Assembly (NCBI GenBank): GCA_039933215.1
Contig: JBDTOO010000008.1
Span: 12,663-76,662 of the forward strand
Length of the DNA: 64,000 nucleotides
Source: JALYUA01 sp039933215
GTDB taxonomy: Bacteria > Acidobacteriota > Thermoanaerobaculia > UBA5066 > Gp7-AA6
Direction of reading: 5' to 3'
Positions 50,501 to 59,073 of this stretch are shown here, piece by piece. The notes beneath the pieces were generated by a model. The model did no database searches. It was not told the origin of the DNA and saw only the letters and a list, made by a program, of their open reading frames with translations. Within the stretch, counting starts at the first letter, position 1; each line of letters begins with the position of its first letter. A program made the translations under genes and the position numbers.

Positions 50501-53500
50501 GCTGCTGTCGCCCTGGATCGCGCGGACCATCAGCCTGCCCCCGCGGGATACGGAGGAGGAGCCGTTTTCGGCGGCCGAAGCCTCCGTGCTCCGGCGCGTC
50601 GCGCGGAGCACATGGAGGTACTTCGAGGAGTTCGGGTCGCCGGAGCACAACCACCTGCCCCCGGACAATTTCCAGGAAACGCCGGTACCGGTCGTCGCGC
50701 GGCGCACTTCGCCCACGAACATGGGGCTCGCCCTGCTCTCGACCATCGCCGCGAACGACCTCGGATGGATCGGCGCCCGCGACATGGTCGAGCGCCTCGA
50801 GGGAACGATGAGCGCGATGGCGTCCCTCGACCGGTTCCGGGGGCATCTCTACAACTGGTACGACACCGGGACGCTGCGGCCGCTCGAGCCCCGATACGTC
50901 TCGACCGTCGACAGCGGAAACCTCTATGGCGCGCTCATCGTCGTCCGCCAGGCGTGCCTCGAGCGGATCGGAGCGCCCGCCCTCTCGCCGAACGCTCTGG
51001 AGGGCCTGAGCGACGCCCTCGCGGTCCTGCGGCACACGGCGGCGCGGGTTCCGGCAGCGTCCGTGCGCTCCTCCGGGGGCGCCCCGCGACGGCTGGATGC
51101 CGCCGCGGCGGCTCTCGAGGGGCTCATCGCGGGGACACCCCCGGGCTCCCCGGACCGCATGACGGCCTGGAGCCGGATCGCCGCGGCCGCGGAGGCGCTC
51201 GCCCGCGAGGCCGCGGCGGACGCGGAGAGCTCGACCGACGCGGGCCTGCGGGAGCTCGCCGCCGGGGCCTCCGCGGTGCTTGAGACGGTCCGCAGCCACG
51301 AGCGCGACCTCGATCTCTCCGCCTGGCGCCCCCGTCCAGCCGGTTCCGCTCCGCTCGGCGCCGAAGCGACGGAGATCCTCGGGCGCCTCGAGGCCGAAGG
51401 AGAGGAGCTCGCCGACGTCCCGGATCGCGCCGGAGAAGCGGCCCGGAGGCTCGAGAGCCTGCCCCAGGACGACGTCGTGACGGGCGTCGTGCAGATCCTG
51501 AAGCAGTCCGCGGCGGGGTCCGCCGAGTTCTCCCGCCGGCTCGCCGCGCTCGCCGCCGCGGCCGGGCGCCTCGTGGCGGAGATGGATTTCCGGTTTCTCT
51601 ACGACGAGGAGCGGCGCCTCTTTTCGATCGGTTACCGGGCGCTCGACGGCCGCCTCGATCCTTCGAGCTACGACCTGCTCGCGTCCGAAGCCCGACTCGC
51701 GAGCTTCCTCGCCATCGCCCGCGGCGACGTCCCGGCCGAGCACTGGTTCCGCCTCGGCCGCGCGCTGACGCCTGTGGGGCGCGGTTCGGCGCTCGTCTCC
51801 TGGGGCGGCTCGATGTTCGAGTACCTGATGCCCGACCTCGTGATGGAGGTTCCTTCGGGCAGCCTCCTCGACGCGACGGGGCGTCTCGCCGTCGGCGAGC
51901 AGATTCGCTACGGCCGGGAGCGCGGAATCCCCTGGGGGATCTCGGAGTCCGCATACAACGCGCGGGACGTCGACCTCACCTACCAGTACGCGAACTTCGG
52001 AGTTCCGCGCCTGGGATTGAAGCGCGGGATCTTCGAGGACGTCGTCGTCGCGCCGTACGCGACCGCCCTTGCCGCGATGGTCGCGCCTTCGGCCGCCGTG
52101 CGGAACTTCGAGGCGCTCGAGCGGGCGGGCGCCGTCGGTCGGTTCGGCTTCTACGAGGCCCTCGACTACACGCCGGCGCGGCTTCCCGAAGGGGAGCGGT
52201 CGGAGGTCGTCCGGGCCTTCATGGCGCACCACCAGGGAATGACCATCGTCGCTCTCGCCAACGTGCTCGACGAGGGATCGATGCGCCGGCGGTTCCACGC
52301 CGACCCGGCGGTCCAGGCGACCGAGCTCCTGTTGCAGGAACGCACCCCGTCGACGGTCGCGGTCGCGCGGCCGCGCGCGGACCAGTTCCATTCGCGGCGC
52401 CATGCCCCCGACGTCGTGCCTCCCGTCCTGCGGCGCTTCCACTCGCCGCACGACGTGCCGCCCCGCACGCACCTTCTGTCGAACGGCCGCTACTCCGTGA
52501 TGATGACCGCCGCGGGCTCGGGTTACAGCCGCTGGTCGGACCGCGACGTGACGAGGTGGCGCGAGGACGCGACCTGCGATCCGTGGGGAAGCTATGTCTT
52601 CATCCGCGACCTGCAGAGCGGCAAGACGTGGTCCGCGGGGCACCAGCCGACGTGCGTCGAGGCGGACTCGTACGAGGTCGTGTACTCGGAGGACCGCGTC
52701 GAGATCCGGCGGCGCGACGGCACGATCGGCACTGCGATCGAGATCGTCGTCTCGCCCGAGGAAGACGCCGAGATGCGCCAGGTGTCCGTCACGAACCTCG
52801 GCCTCCGGCCCCGCGACATCGAGCTGACTTCCTTCGCGGAGCTCGCCCTCGCCCCCTCCGCGGCGGACGCCGGGCACCCCGCGTTCTCGAAGCTGTTCGT
52901 GCAGACGGAGTTCGTTCCCGGGCTCGACCTGCTCGTGGCCGGGCGCCGGCCTCGCGAGCCGGAGGACGCGCGGATGTGGGTCGCGCACGTGACCGCCGTC
53001 GAGGGCGCGACACTCGGCGAGATCGAGTACGAGACGGACCGTGCGCGCTTTCTAGGGCGCGGCCGCGAGCTGCGCGATCCGCTCGCCATGGCGGGGGCGG
53101 CGCCCCTGTCCGGCACGGTCGGACCCGTGCTCGATCCCATCTTCAGCATCCGGCGGCGGCTGCGCGTGCCCCCGGGGACGACGGCGCGGGTGTGGTTCTC
53201 GACGGTCGCGGCCGACTCGCGGGAGTCCGTGCTGGCGCTCGCCGACCGTTATCGCGAGCCGGCCGCCTTCGAGCGCACCTCGACGCTCGCCTGGACGCAC
53301 GCGCAGGTTCAGCTCCGGCACCTCGGGATCACTCCGGACGAGGCGCATCTCTTCCAGCGCGTCGCGACGCGGATCCTTTATTCCGATCCCTCTCTGAGGG
53401 CGCCGAACGAAGTCCTCGAGCGCAACCGCCGGGGCCCTTCCGCGCTCTGGCGCCACGGGATCTCGGGAGACCTCCCGATCGTTCTCGTGAGGATCGACGA

Positions 53501-56321
53501 CGAGGAGGACCACGAGATCGTCCGGCAGCTCCTGCGCGCGCACGAGTACTGGCGCATGAAGGGCCTGTCGGTCGACCTCGTGATCTTAAACGAGCAGGGC
53601 GCCACCTACGCGCCGAATCTCCGCGCGACGCTCGAGTCGCTCGTGCGCGCCCGGGCGATCATGCGCGGCGCCGAGGAGGCCCAGCGCGGCGGAATCTTCA
53701 CTCTGGCGGGGGAGCAGATGGACGCGCAGGACCGCGACCTTCTCCGGGCGGCCGCGCGCGTCGTGCTGCTTTCGCGGCACGGGACGCTGTCCGAGCAGGT
53801 GATGCGGCTCCTCCGGGCGGCTCCCACCCCGCCGCCGCCCCGCGCCGCCGCCGTGCGCCCGCTCCGAGCGCCGGAGTCGCGTCCCGTCCCCGACCTCGCG
53901 TTCTTCAACGGCCTCGGCGGCTTCGACGGGAACGGCACGGAGTACGTGGTGGCGCTGCCAACGGGGGTGTCGACGCCGGCGCCTTGGATCAACGTCATCG
54001 CCAATCCGAATTTCGGCTTCCTGGTCTCCGAGTCCGGGTCGGGCTACTCGTGGGCGCAGAACAGCCGCACCAACCAGCTGACGCCGTGGTCGAACGATCC
54101 GGTCTCCGACCCGGCCGGCGAGGCCATCTTCATCCGCGACGAAGAGTCGGGCGAGATCTGGTGCCCGACGCCCCAGCCGGTGCGCGACGGGCGCGCGACG
54201 CTCGTACGGCACGGCATGGGATACACGCGCTTCGAGCGCGAAGTCTCCGGGATCGCGCTCGGTCTCACCCAGTTCGTCCCCCGGGCCGACCCGGTCAAGA
54301 TCTCGCGGCTGACCCTCGAGAATCGCACCGCCGCTCCCCGCACGCTCTCCGTCACCGCCTACGCGCGGTGGACGCTCGGTTCCACCGGCAGCGGCGGCAA
54401 CCCCTTCACCGTCATGGACCGCGACGCCGAGACGGGAGCGCTCCTGGCGCGCAACGCCTGGAACGAGGAGTTCGCCGACCGCACCGCCTTCCTCGACGTG
54501 GGCGAGATGCCGCGCGCGTGGACGGCGGACCGCACGGAGTTTCTCGGCCGCAACGGCAGCCTCGCGTCACCGGCGGGGCTCGCGCGGAACGCGACGCTGT
54601 CGGGGCGCGTCGGGCCCGGCCTCGATCCCTGCGCGGCCCTGCAGAGGCTCGTGCGGATCGCGCCCGGCGAGAAGAAGGACGTCGTCGTGCTCCTCGGGCA
54701 GGGCTCGGACGCGGCCGACGCGCGGCGCCTCGTCTCGGCGTGGCGCGCGAAGAACCTCGACGACGCGCTGGCGGAGGTCCGCTCGGACTGGGCGGAGACG
54801 CTCGGCGGCGTCCAGGTCCGCACGCCCGAGCCGGCGATGGACATGCTTCTGAACGGCTGGCTCCTCTACCAGACGCTCTCCTGCCGTGTCTGGGGACGCT
54901 CCGCCTTCTATCAGGCGGGAGGCGCGTTCGGCTTCCGCGACCAGATCCAGGACGTGATGGCGCTCACCGCAGCCCGACCCGCCCTCGCGCGCGAGCACCT
55001 GCTTCGCGCCGCCTCGCGCCAGTTCGAGGAGGGCGACGTCCAGCACTGGTGGCATCCGCCGTCCGGGAAAGGCGTCCGCACGCGGATGACGGACGACCTC
55101 GTGTGGCTTCCGTACGCGGTCCTGCACTACCTCGCGGTGACCGGCGACCGCGCGATCCTGGACGCTCCTGCCGGTTTCGTCTCGGGCCCCGTGCTGGAGC
55201 CGGGGGAGGCCGAGCGGTACTTCGAGCCGAAGATCTCGGCGAAGTCCGCGACGCTCTTCGAGCATTGCGCGCAGGCTCTGGACCGCAGCCTGACGGCCGG
55301 CGCCCACGACCTGCCGCTCATGGGCACGGGCGACTGGAACGACGGAATGAACCGGGTCGGGCGAGAGGGCAAGGGAGAGAGCATCTGGCTCGGCTGGTTC
55401 TTCCTGGCGAATTTCCGCGACTTCGCGGCCCTGGCGGAGGAGCGGGGCGAGAAAGCGCGGGCGAGCCGCTGGCGGGAACGCGTCGAGACGCTCCGCGCCG
55501 CGCTCGAGAAGGACGGATGGGACGGGGACTGGTACCGGCGGGCGTACTACGACGACGGGACGCCGCTCGGCTCCGCCTCGAGCGAGGAGTGCCGCATCGA
55601 TTCGATCGCGCAGTCCTGGGGGATCATGTCGGGCGGCGGCGACCCCGCACGCGGCCGGAAGGCGATGGCCGCGGTCGAGGAGCATCTCGTGCGGCCGGCC
55701 GACGGGCTCGTCCTCCTCTTCACTCCGCCTTTCGACAAGACGCCCCACGACCCCGGCTACATCAAGGGGTACCTGCCGGGCGTGCGCGAGAACGGCGGGC
55801 AGTACACCCACGCCGCGCTCTGGTCGGTGATCGCCTTCGCGATGCAGGGCGACGGGGACCGCGCGGCGGCCCTCTTCTCGATGTTGAATCCCATCCATCA
55901 CGCGTCGACGCCGGAGCGCGCCGAGCTCTACAAGGTGGAGCCCTACGTGGTCGCGGCGGACGTCTACGCGGAGCCGCCTCACGTCGGACGCGGGGGGTGG
56001 ACCTGGTACACGGGATCGGCCGGGTGGATGTATCGCGCCGGCATGGAATGGATCCTCGGGGTCCGGGTCCGCGCGGGCGTGCTCCGCTTCGACCCCTGCG
56101 TGCCGCGGGCGTGGAAGAGCTTCGGCATCACGGTTCGGATCGGGCGGACGACCTGGGAGATCGCCGTGAAGAACGAGCAGAGCGCGTCGAGGGGCGTCGC
56201 CCGGGTGACGCTGGACGGAAACGCCCTCGCCGACGGCGGCGTGCCCATCACCGACGACGGCACGACGCACAGGGTCGAGATCGAGATGGGCCCCCCGGAA
56301 GAGGCGCCGAGGGGGAGCTAG
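47565..56321 (+). CDS. cyclic beta-1,2-glucan synthase-like (GT84 + middle glucoamylase-like + GH94)
   Basis: 2918 residues, as in Brucella Cgs/NdvB (about 2870). The N-terminal helices precede a GT84 glycosyltransferase: TLDADTRL (D628, D630), GEGSYTGKGIYDVDAFEAAL, LLSHDLFEG (about 743) and RQHRWARGDWQLLPW. Membrane helices lie at about 405-455, 820-855 and 945-985. A glucoamylase-like middle domain has FLYDEERRLFSIGYR and WGISESAYNARDVDLTYQYA. Two GH94 phosphorylase-type halves end with GTGDWNDGMNRVG (about 2590) and the DPGYIKGYLPGVRENGGQYT region. It makes beta-1,2-glucan rings exported for osmotic adaptation or envelope use. The stop shares CTAG with the convergent gene. Confidence 0.93.
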   Translation: MKPVPASLVKMDAPIRGEIFSTERLEEFAAVLAKEHTVHADRRTGRKLLPRLSENGRVLLEGYRTIAGAVRDASAISPAAEWLVDNFHIVEDQLREIREDLPPGFYRELPKLSTGALEGYPRVFAIAWAFIEHTDSRFEPEALRRFVRAYQAVEPLRIGELWAIAISLRLVLVENLRRLVEKVAERRVARGEADRIADQVLGSGGREAPGAAEALRELGSYRLTRPFVVQLAQRLREQDPVTTPALAWLNTRLAERGEDPEELVRLEHHQQVATHGTVRNVISSMRLLSEFDWNDFFESVSLVEEALRDGTRVAEMDFATRDRYRHAVEDLSRGSKRSEFEVARMAAEAAREADRSGKARTAADSRFADPGHYLIGGGRAAFEKAAGFRPTVGQWFRRLWVHRATAAYVGAIGILTALVLFVPLSAAAWLGSPAPVLILLALLALVPASELAIGVLNREVTGILGPRRLPKLELSEGIPESMRTLVVVPALLTTEAEARELVERLEVHFLGNPDGDVRFALLTDWADAEQESLPEDESLLAEAVSGIAALNEAHGPAPGGGDRFLLFHRRRVWNEQEGCWIGWERKRGKLHELNRLLRGAGDTTFVGEAAAGGTLTPPQGVVYVITLDADTRLTRAGVRDLVGAMAHPLNRPRADPSTGRIVEGYAVLQPRITPTLPAAGSGTFYQQIFSGRRGIDPYAFAVSDVYQDLFGEGSYTGKGIYDVDAFEAALAGRVPENALLSHDLFEGLFARAGLVSDIELFEGYPGHYEVSASRQHRWARGDWQLLPWLGTHIRDASGKRIPSPIPAIGRWKLLDNLRRSLAAPASFATLAASWLVPSAAPAVWTLFVVGTFALPGLFGFMTELIPRRRGIAKRSFLRGLGADLTQSLLQTMLRLVLLAHQACLMADAIERTLVRLYVTRRSLLEWVPAAQARRSLDLEIGGFYRRMRAAVLLAGATGALVAVLSPRSWPEASLFVAAWLLSPWIARTISLPPRDTEEEPFSAAEASVLRRVARSTWRYFEEFGSPEHNHLPPDNFQETPVPVVARRTSPTNMGLALLSTIAANDLGWIGARDMVERLEGTMSAMASLDRFRGHLYNWYDTGTLRPLEPRYVSTVDSGNLYGALIVVRQACLERIGAPALSPNALEGLSDALAVLRHTAARVPAASVRSSGGAPRRLDAAAAALEGLIAGTPPGSPDRMTAWSRIAAAAEALAREAAADAESSTDAGLRELAAGASAVLETVRSHERDLDLSAWRPRPAGSAPLGAEATEILGRLEAEGEELADVPDRAGEAARRLESLPQDDVVTGVVQILKQSAAGSAEFSRRLAALAAAAGRLVAEMDFRFLYDEERRLFSIGYRALDGRLDPSSYDLLASEARLASFLAIARGDVPAEHWFRLGRALTPVGRGSALVSWGGSMFEYLMPDLVMEVPSGSLLDATGRLAVGEQIRYGRERGIPWGISESAYNARDVDLTYQYANFGVPRLGLKRGIFEDVVVAPYATALAAMVAPSAAVRNFEALERAGAVGRFGFYEALDYTPARLPEGERSEVVRAFMAHHQGMTIVALANVLDEGSMRRRFHADPAVQATELLLQERTPSTVAVARPRADQFHSRRHAPDVVPPVLRRFHSPHDVPPRTHLLSNGRYSVMMTAAGSGYSRWSDRDVTRWREDATCDPWGSYVFIRDLQSGKTWSAGHQPTCVEADSYEVVYSEDRVEIRRRDGTIGTAIEIVVSPEEDAEMRQVSVTNLGLRPRDIELTSFAELALAPSAADAGHPAFSKLFVQTEFVPGLDLLVAGRRPREPEDARMWVAHVTAVEGATLGEIEYETDRARFLGRGRELRDPLAMAGAAPLSGTVGPVLDPIFSIRRRLRVPPGTTARVWFSTVAADSRESVLALADRYREPAAFERTSTLAWTHAQVQLRHLGITPDEAHLFQRVATRILYSDPSLRAPNEVLERNRRGPSALWRHGISGDLPIVLVRIDDEEDHEIVRQLLRAHEYWRMKGLSVDLVILNEQGATYAPNLRATLESLVRARAIMRGAEEAQRGGIFTLAGEQMDAQDRDLLRAAARVVLLSRHGTLSEQVMRLLRAAPTPPPPRAAAVRPLRAPESRPVPDLAFFNGLGGFDGNGTEYVVALPTGVSTPAPWINVIANPNFGFLVSESGSGYSWAQNSRTNQLTPWSNDPVSDPAGEAIFIRDEESGEIWCPTPQPVRDGRATLVRHGMGYTRFEREVSGIALGLTQFVPRADPVKISRLTLENRTAAPRTLSVTAYARWTLGSTGSGGNPFTVMDRDAETGALLARNAWNEEFADRTAFLDVGEMPRAWTADRTEFLGRNGSLASPAGLARNATLSGRVGPGLDPCAALQRLVRIAPGEKKDVVVLLGQGSDAADARRLVSAWRAKNLDDALAEVRSDWAETLGGVQVRTPEPAMDMLLNGWLLYQTLSCRVWGRSAFYQAGGAFGFRDQIQDVMALTAARPALAREHLLRAASRQFEEGDVQHWWHPPSGKGVRTRMTDDLVWLPYAVLHYLAVTGDRAILDAPAGFVSGPVLEPGEAERYFEPKISAKSATLFEHCAQALDRSLTAGAHDLPLMGTGDWNDGMNRVGREGKGESIWLGWFFLANFRDFAALAEERGEKARASRWRERVETLRAALEKDGWDGDWYRRAYYDDGTPLGSASSEECRIDSIAQSWGIMSGGGDPARGRKAMAAVEEHLVRPADGLVLLFTPPFDKTPHDPGYIKGYLPGVRENGGQYTHAALWSVIAFAMQGDGDRAAALFSMLNPIHHASTPERAELYKVEPYVVAADVYAEPPHVGRGGWTWYTGSAGWMYRAGMEWILGVRVRAGVLRFDPCVPRAWKSFGITVRIGRTTWEIAVKNEQSASRGVARVTLDGNALADGGVPITDDGTTHRVEIEMGPPEEAPRGS

Positions 56322-57067
56322 GTCCGGGTCCGGACCGGCGGCTCGGGAAAGAGCCGGCGCGCTTCTTCGAGATCCTCGGGCGTGTCGATCTCGATCGCCC
56401 GGTGCCCGCCGATGTCGATCGGGTGGATCGCCTCGCCGCCGGAGATGAGCTCGACGAAGGCCGACTCGTACCATTCGCCCACGAGGCCCTCTTTGACGAG
56501 CCGGCGCTCGAGCACGGAGAACATCCGCCGCGAGAACTGCGCGCCGAAATGCGCGATCCCGATCGATTCGCCCGAGGCGCTCGCGGGCGGCAGGTGCTTG
56601 CCGATGTCCGCCACGCGCCCGTCCGGGGCGAGCGCGACCTTCATGTCCTCGGCTCCGACGGCGCCGCGGGTCCGAACGGCCAGGCGGTTCTGCGGGCCTT
56701 CGGTCAACAGCAGGCCGATCACCTCGCGATCGAACACGACGTCCGCGTCCAGAAGCAGGATCGGCTCCGGCGCGGCGCCGCGGGCGAGCCACAGCGACCA
56801 GGCGTTGTTCGTCGTGGCGTAGTCGTCGTTGCGGATGAAGTGGAACCACTCCGGCGGGAACTCCGCCGCGATCGCGGCGCGGAGCCGGTCCCCCTCGAAT
56901 CCGTCGACGACGGTGATCTCGCGAACGCCCCACCCGGCGAGGATCGAGACGGCGCGCGCGAGGATCGTGCGCCCTCCGACCCGCAGCAGGCACTTCGGCA
57001 GGGCGTCGGTGAGCGGGCGAAGACGCTGCGCGCTGCCCGCGGCGAGGATCACGGCGCGCGGCGTCAC
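56318..57067 (-). CDS. nucleotidyltransferase (CTP-type) for a phospho-alcohol
   Basis: 249 residues. AVILAAGSAQRLRPLTDALP followed by KCLLRVGGRTILAR is the GT-A nucleotidyltransferase signature, and LLDADVVFD is the metal site. In a cassette with a CDP-alcohol phosphotransferase the likely product is a CDP-activated alcohol such as CDP-ethanolamine, CDP-choline or CDP-inositol; family members (phosphocholine cytidylyltransferase, IPCT) fit. GTG start, overlapping the upstream stop (GTGA). It ends tail-to-tail with the glucan synthase at CTAG (56318-56321). Confidence 0.88.
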   Translation of the reverse strand: MTPRAVILAAGSAQRLRPLTDALPKCLLRVGGRTILARAVSILAGWGVREITVVDGFEGDRLRAAIAAEFPPEWFHFIRNDDYATTNNAWSLWLARGAAPEPILLLDADVVFDREVIGLLLTEGPQNRLAVRTRGAVGAEDMKVALAPDGRVADIGKHLPPASASGESIGIAHFGAQFSRRMFSVLERRLVKEGLVGEWYESAFVELISGGEAIHPIDIGGHRAIEIDTPEDLEEARRLFPEPPVRTRT

Positions 57068-57954
57068 GCGGCGCGCTCCGGCGAGCGGTCCGCGCGGCGC
57101 TCCGCGAAGAGCGTCGCGAGGAGCCATGCGTTGCCGGGTCCGACGGCGAGCCAGAAGTAGACGTCCGGCCGGAAGAAGACGCCCGCGGCGAGGACGATGG
57201 CGGTGACGTGCATGGTCGGACCCACCCAGACGCTCCGGCGGAGGATCGGCCGATGGCGCTCCGGCCAGCCCGCGTCCGTCTCGCCGCCGCGCGCGTCTTC
57301 GGCGGGCGCGGCCGTCACGGGGCTCCAGGCCGTCCGGTAGGCCCGGTAGACGGCGACGAGCGCGCGCGAGAGAAGATGGGTGCGCTCTTCGCGCCAGGTC
57401 CGCGCGTGTTCGACCATCGCCTCGAGCTCCCCGGCCCGGTCGCGGCGCCGCCGGTACACGTGGTCCTGCCAGTCTCCCCGCTTCTCGTCCAGGTACGCGC
57501 ATTGCCAGGCCATCGACGCGCCCGCGGGGACGGAGAGCCACCACCAGCTCAAGGGCGCGGGGCGGCTGAGGAGAAGGGCGTGCGTCATGCCGACGAAGAC
57601 GGCGGTCGTGCCGATGTAGTCCGCGGCGCCGTCGACCAGGTATCCGACCGGCGAGGCCGTGCCCTGGAGCCGGGCGAGCTGCCCGTCGGCGCAGTCGAGG
57701 ACGTTGCCGGCGAAATACGCGGCCGCCGCAGCGAGCGCGGCGTCCGGCCGGCCGAGCCAGAAGAGCGCGCCCGCGACGACCCCGCAGAGAGCGCTCGCCA
57801 CGCTGATCGCGTTCGGCGTGACCCGCGTGCGGCGCAGCGGCCAGGCGACGAGAAAGGCGAGCGGGCGGTAGACCAGGCGGTCCAGGCGCTCCTCGAGCTC
57901 GGGCGCCTTGAGGGACGCTCGATAGGCCTCGCTCCGGCTCGCCGTCGTCTCCAG
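57064..57954 (-). CDS. CDP-alcohol phosphatidyltransferase, non-standard start
   Basis: About 296 residues. The family motif D-xx-DG-xx-AR-x8-G-x3-D-x3-D reads DCADGQLARLQGTASPVGYL then VDGAADY. It transfers a phospho-alcohol from CDP to an acceptor such as a lipid. The conserved N-terminal TPNAIS block lies upstream of the first standard start (GTG 57801). The frame stays open to CTG 57954 with no ATG/GTG/TTG, through RPLAFLVAWPLRRTRVTPNA. CTG is proposed; there is no clear Shine-Dalgarno. It lies 10 nt after the aminotransferase stop. Confidence 0.82.
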   Translation of the reverse strand: METTASRSEAYRASLKAPELEERLDRLVYRPLAFLVAWPLRRTRVTPNAISVASALCGVVAGALFWLGRPDAALAAAAAYFAGNVLDCADGQLARLQGTASPVGYLVDGAADYIGTTAVFVGMTHALLLSRPAPLSWWWLSVPAGASMAWQCAYLDEKRGDWQDHVYRRRRDRAGELEAMVEHARTWREERTHLLSRALVAVYRAYRTAWSPVTAAPAEDARGGETDAGWPERHRPILRRSVWVGPTMHVTAIVLAAGVFFRPDVYFWLAVGPGNAWLLATLFAERRADRSPERAA

Positions 57955-57964
57955 AGAGCGTCCG

Positions 57965-59011
57965 TCAGCGGAGGGCCGGAATGGCGGACAGGATCTCCTG
58001 CAGCGCGCCGACGAGCGCGACGGTCTCGTCCGGAGTCCCGAGCGTGATGCGCGCGCAATGCGCGAACGCGGGCTCGCTGAAGAACTTCAGGACGAGGCCG
58101 CGGCGCTCGAGCTCCGCTTTCACGGCGGCCGCCATCGGCGCGGGGAAGCGGGCGAGGAGAAAGTTGGCGTCCGAATCCCAGGCCTGAACGCCCGGAAAGG
58201 CGCGGAGCGCCGTGATGATCTTGCGCCGGTCCGCCACCATGCTGCGGCGCACGCGCGCGTAGTACTCCGGATTCGAGAGCGCCGCGAGCGCGAGGCGTTC
58301 GGAGATCCGGCTGTACCCGAGGTTGCGGGCGGCGAACTGCCGGAACGCGTCCATCCCCGTTCCGGCGATCCCGTACCCGATCCGCGCACCCGCGAGTCCG
58401 TAGAGCTTCGAGAAGGTCCGGAGCACGAGGAGGTTCGGGTAGGTGCTCGCGAGCGCCGGCACGTCGTCCGCCGGCTCGTCGGAGAAGCCGAAGTAAGCCT
58501 GGTCGTACACGACGAGAGAATCCCGGAACGCCTCGAGCACTTCGGGGAGACGCTCGGTCGGGAACGCGTTTCCCGTCGGGTTGTTCGGCGAGGCGATCAG
58601 GAGGATCCGGGCGGGGGTCTCGCGCTGGATCCGGAGCAGAGCCTCGATGTCGTAGTCGAAGGCGAGCGCGCCTTCGACGATCGGGTACTCGATCGTCACG
58701 CCGCCGACCTCGTCGGCGATCGAACGGTAGTACCACCACGAGGCGCTCGGGATGAGGCAGCGCTCGCCGCGGCGGACGAAATGGTGGATCGACTGCTTCA
58801 GGAGGTCCTCGCATCCGTACCCGAGGAGGAGCCGGTCCTCGGGGACGCCGTGGATCTCCGCGAGGCGGCGCGACAGAGCGCTGTAGTAGCCCTTCTGGAA
58901 GTCGCGCGTGTAGTTGAAGAGGACCTCGGGCTCGATCTCGCGGAGCGCCGCGAGGCATTCCGGAGCGGGTCCGTAGCGGTTCTCGTTCCGGTCGAGAAGG
59001 ATCGGGCTCAT
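57965..59011 (-). CDS. HisC/CobD-like PLP aminotransferase
   Basis: 348 residues, aminotransferase class I/II. LDRNENRYGPAPECL, LGYGCEDLLKQSI, ASPNNPTGN, VVYDQAYFGF and the PLP Lys in RTFSKLYGLAGARIGYG (K202) match histidinol-phosphate aminotransferase-like proteins and CobD decarboxylases. No other his gene is nearby. Location beside cytidylyl- and phosphotransferase genes suggests it makes an aminated or amino-alcohol phosphate rather than histidinol phosphate. Substrate not predicted from sequence alone. Confidence 0.9.
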   Translation of the reverse strand: MSPILLDRNENRYGPAPECLAALREIEPEVLFNYTRDFQKGYYSALSRRLAEIHGVPEDRLLLGYGCEDLLKQSIHHFVRRGERCLIPSASWWYYRSIADEVGGVTIEYPIVEGALAFDYDIEALLRIQRETPARILLIASPNNPTGNAFPTERLPEVLEAFRDSLVVYDQAYFGFSDEPADDVPALASTYPNLLVLRTFSKLYGLAGARIGYGIAGTGMDAFRQFAARNLGYSRISERLALAALSNPEYYARVRRSMVADRRKIITALRAFPGVQAWDSDANFLLARFPAPMAAAVKAELERRGLVLKFFSEPAFAHCARITLGTPDETVALVGALQEILSAIPALR

Positions 59012-59024
59012 CGGGATGGCCGGA

Positions 59025-59030
59025 ATTCTA
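59025..59030 (-). promoter_or_regulatory. -10 of the head-group cassette
   Basis: TAGAAT on the minus strand, 13 nt before the ATG at 59011. It lies in the 62-nt gap after the glycosyltransferase stop and can start a separate three-gene mRNA. Confidence 0.5.
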
Positions 59031-59073
59031 TCGCCGGGCCGCCCCGCGCCAACCGCCGTTCCGGCCGGCCTTC

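Noticed and set aside
46722..52988. A 2,088-codon open frame on the minus strand opposite the glucan synthase
   Set aside because: It is the shadow of a high-GC coding frame: composition is Arg/Pro/Gly/Asp-rich with no domain, while the plus strand has clear GT84 and glucoamylase-like motifs.
57064..57801. GTG 57801 as the CDP-alcohol transferase start
   Set aside because: It removes the TPNAIS block and the first helix that family members have before the DG-AR motif.
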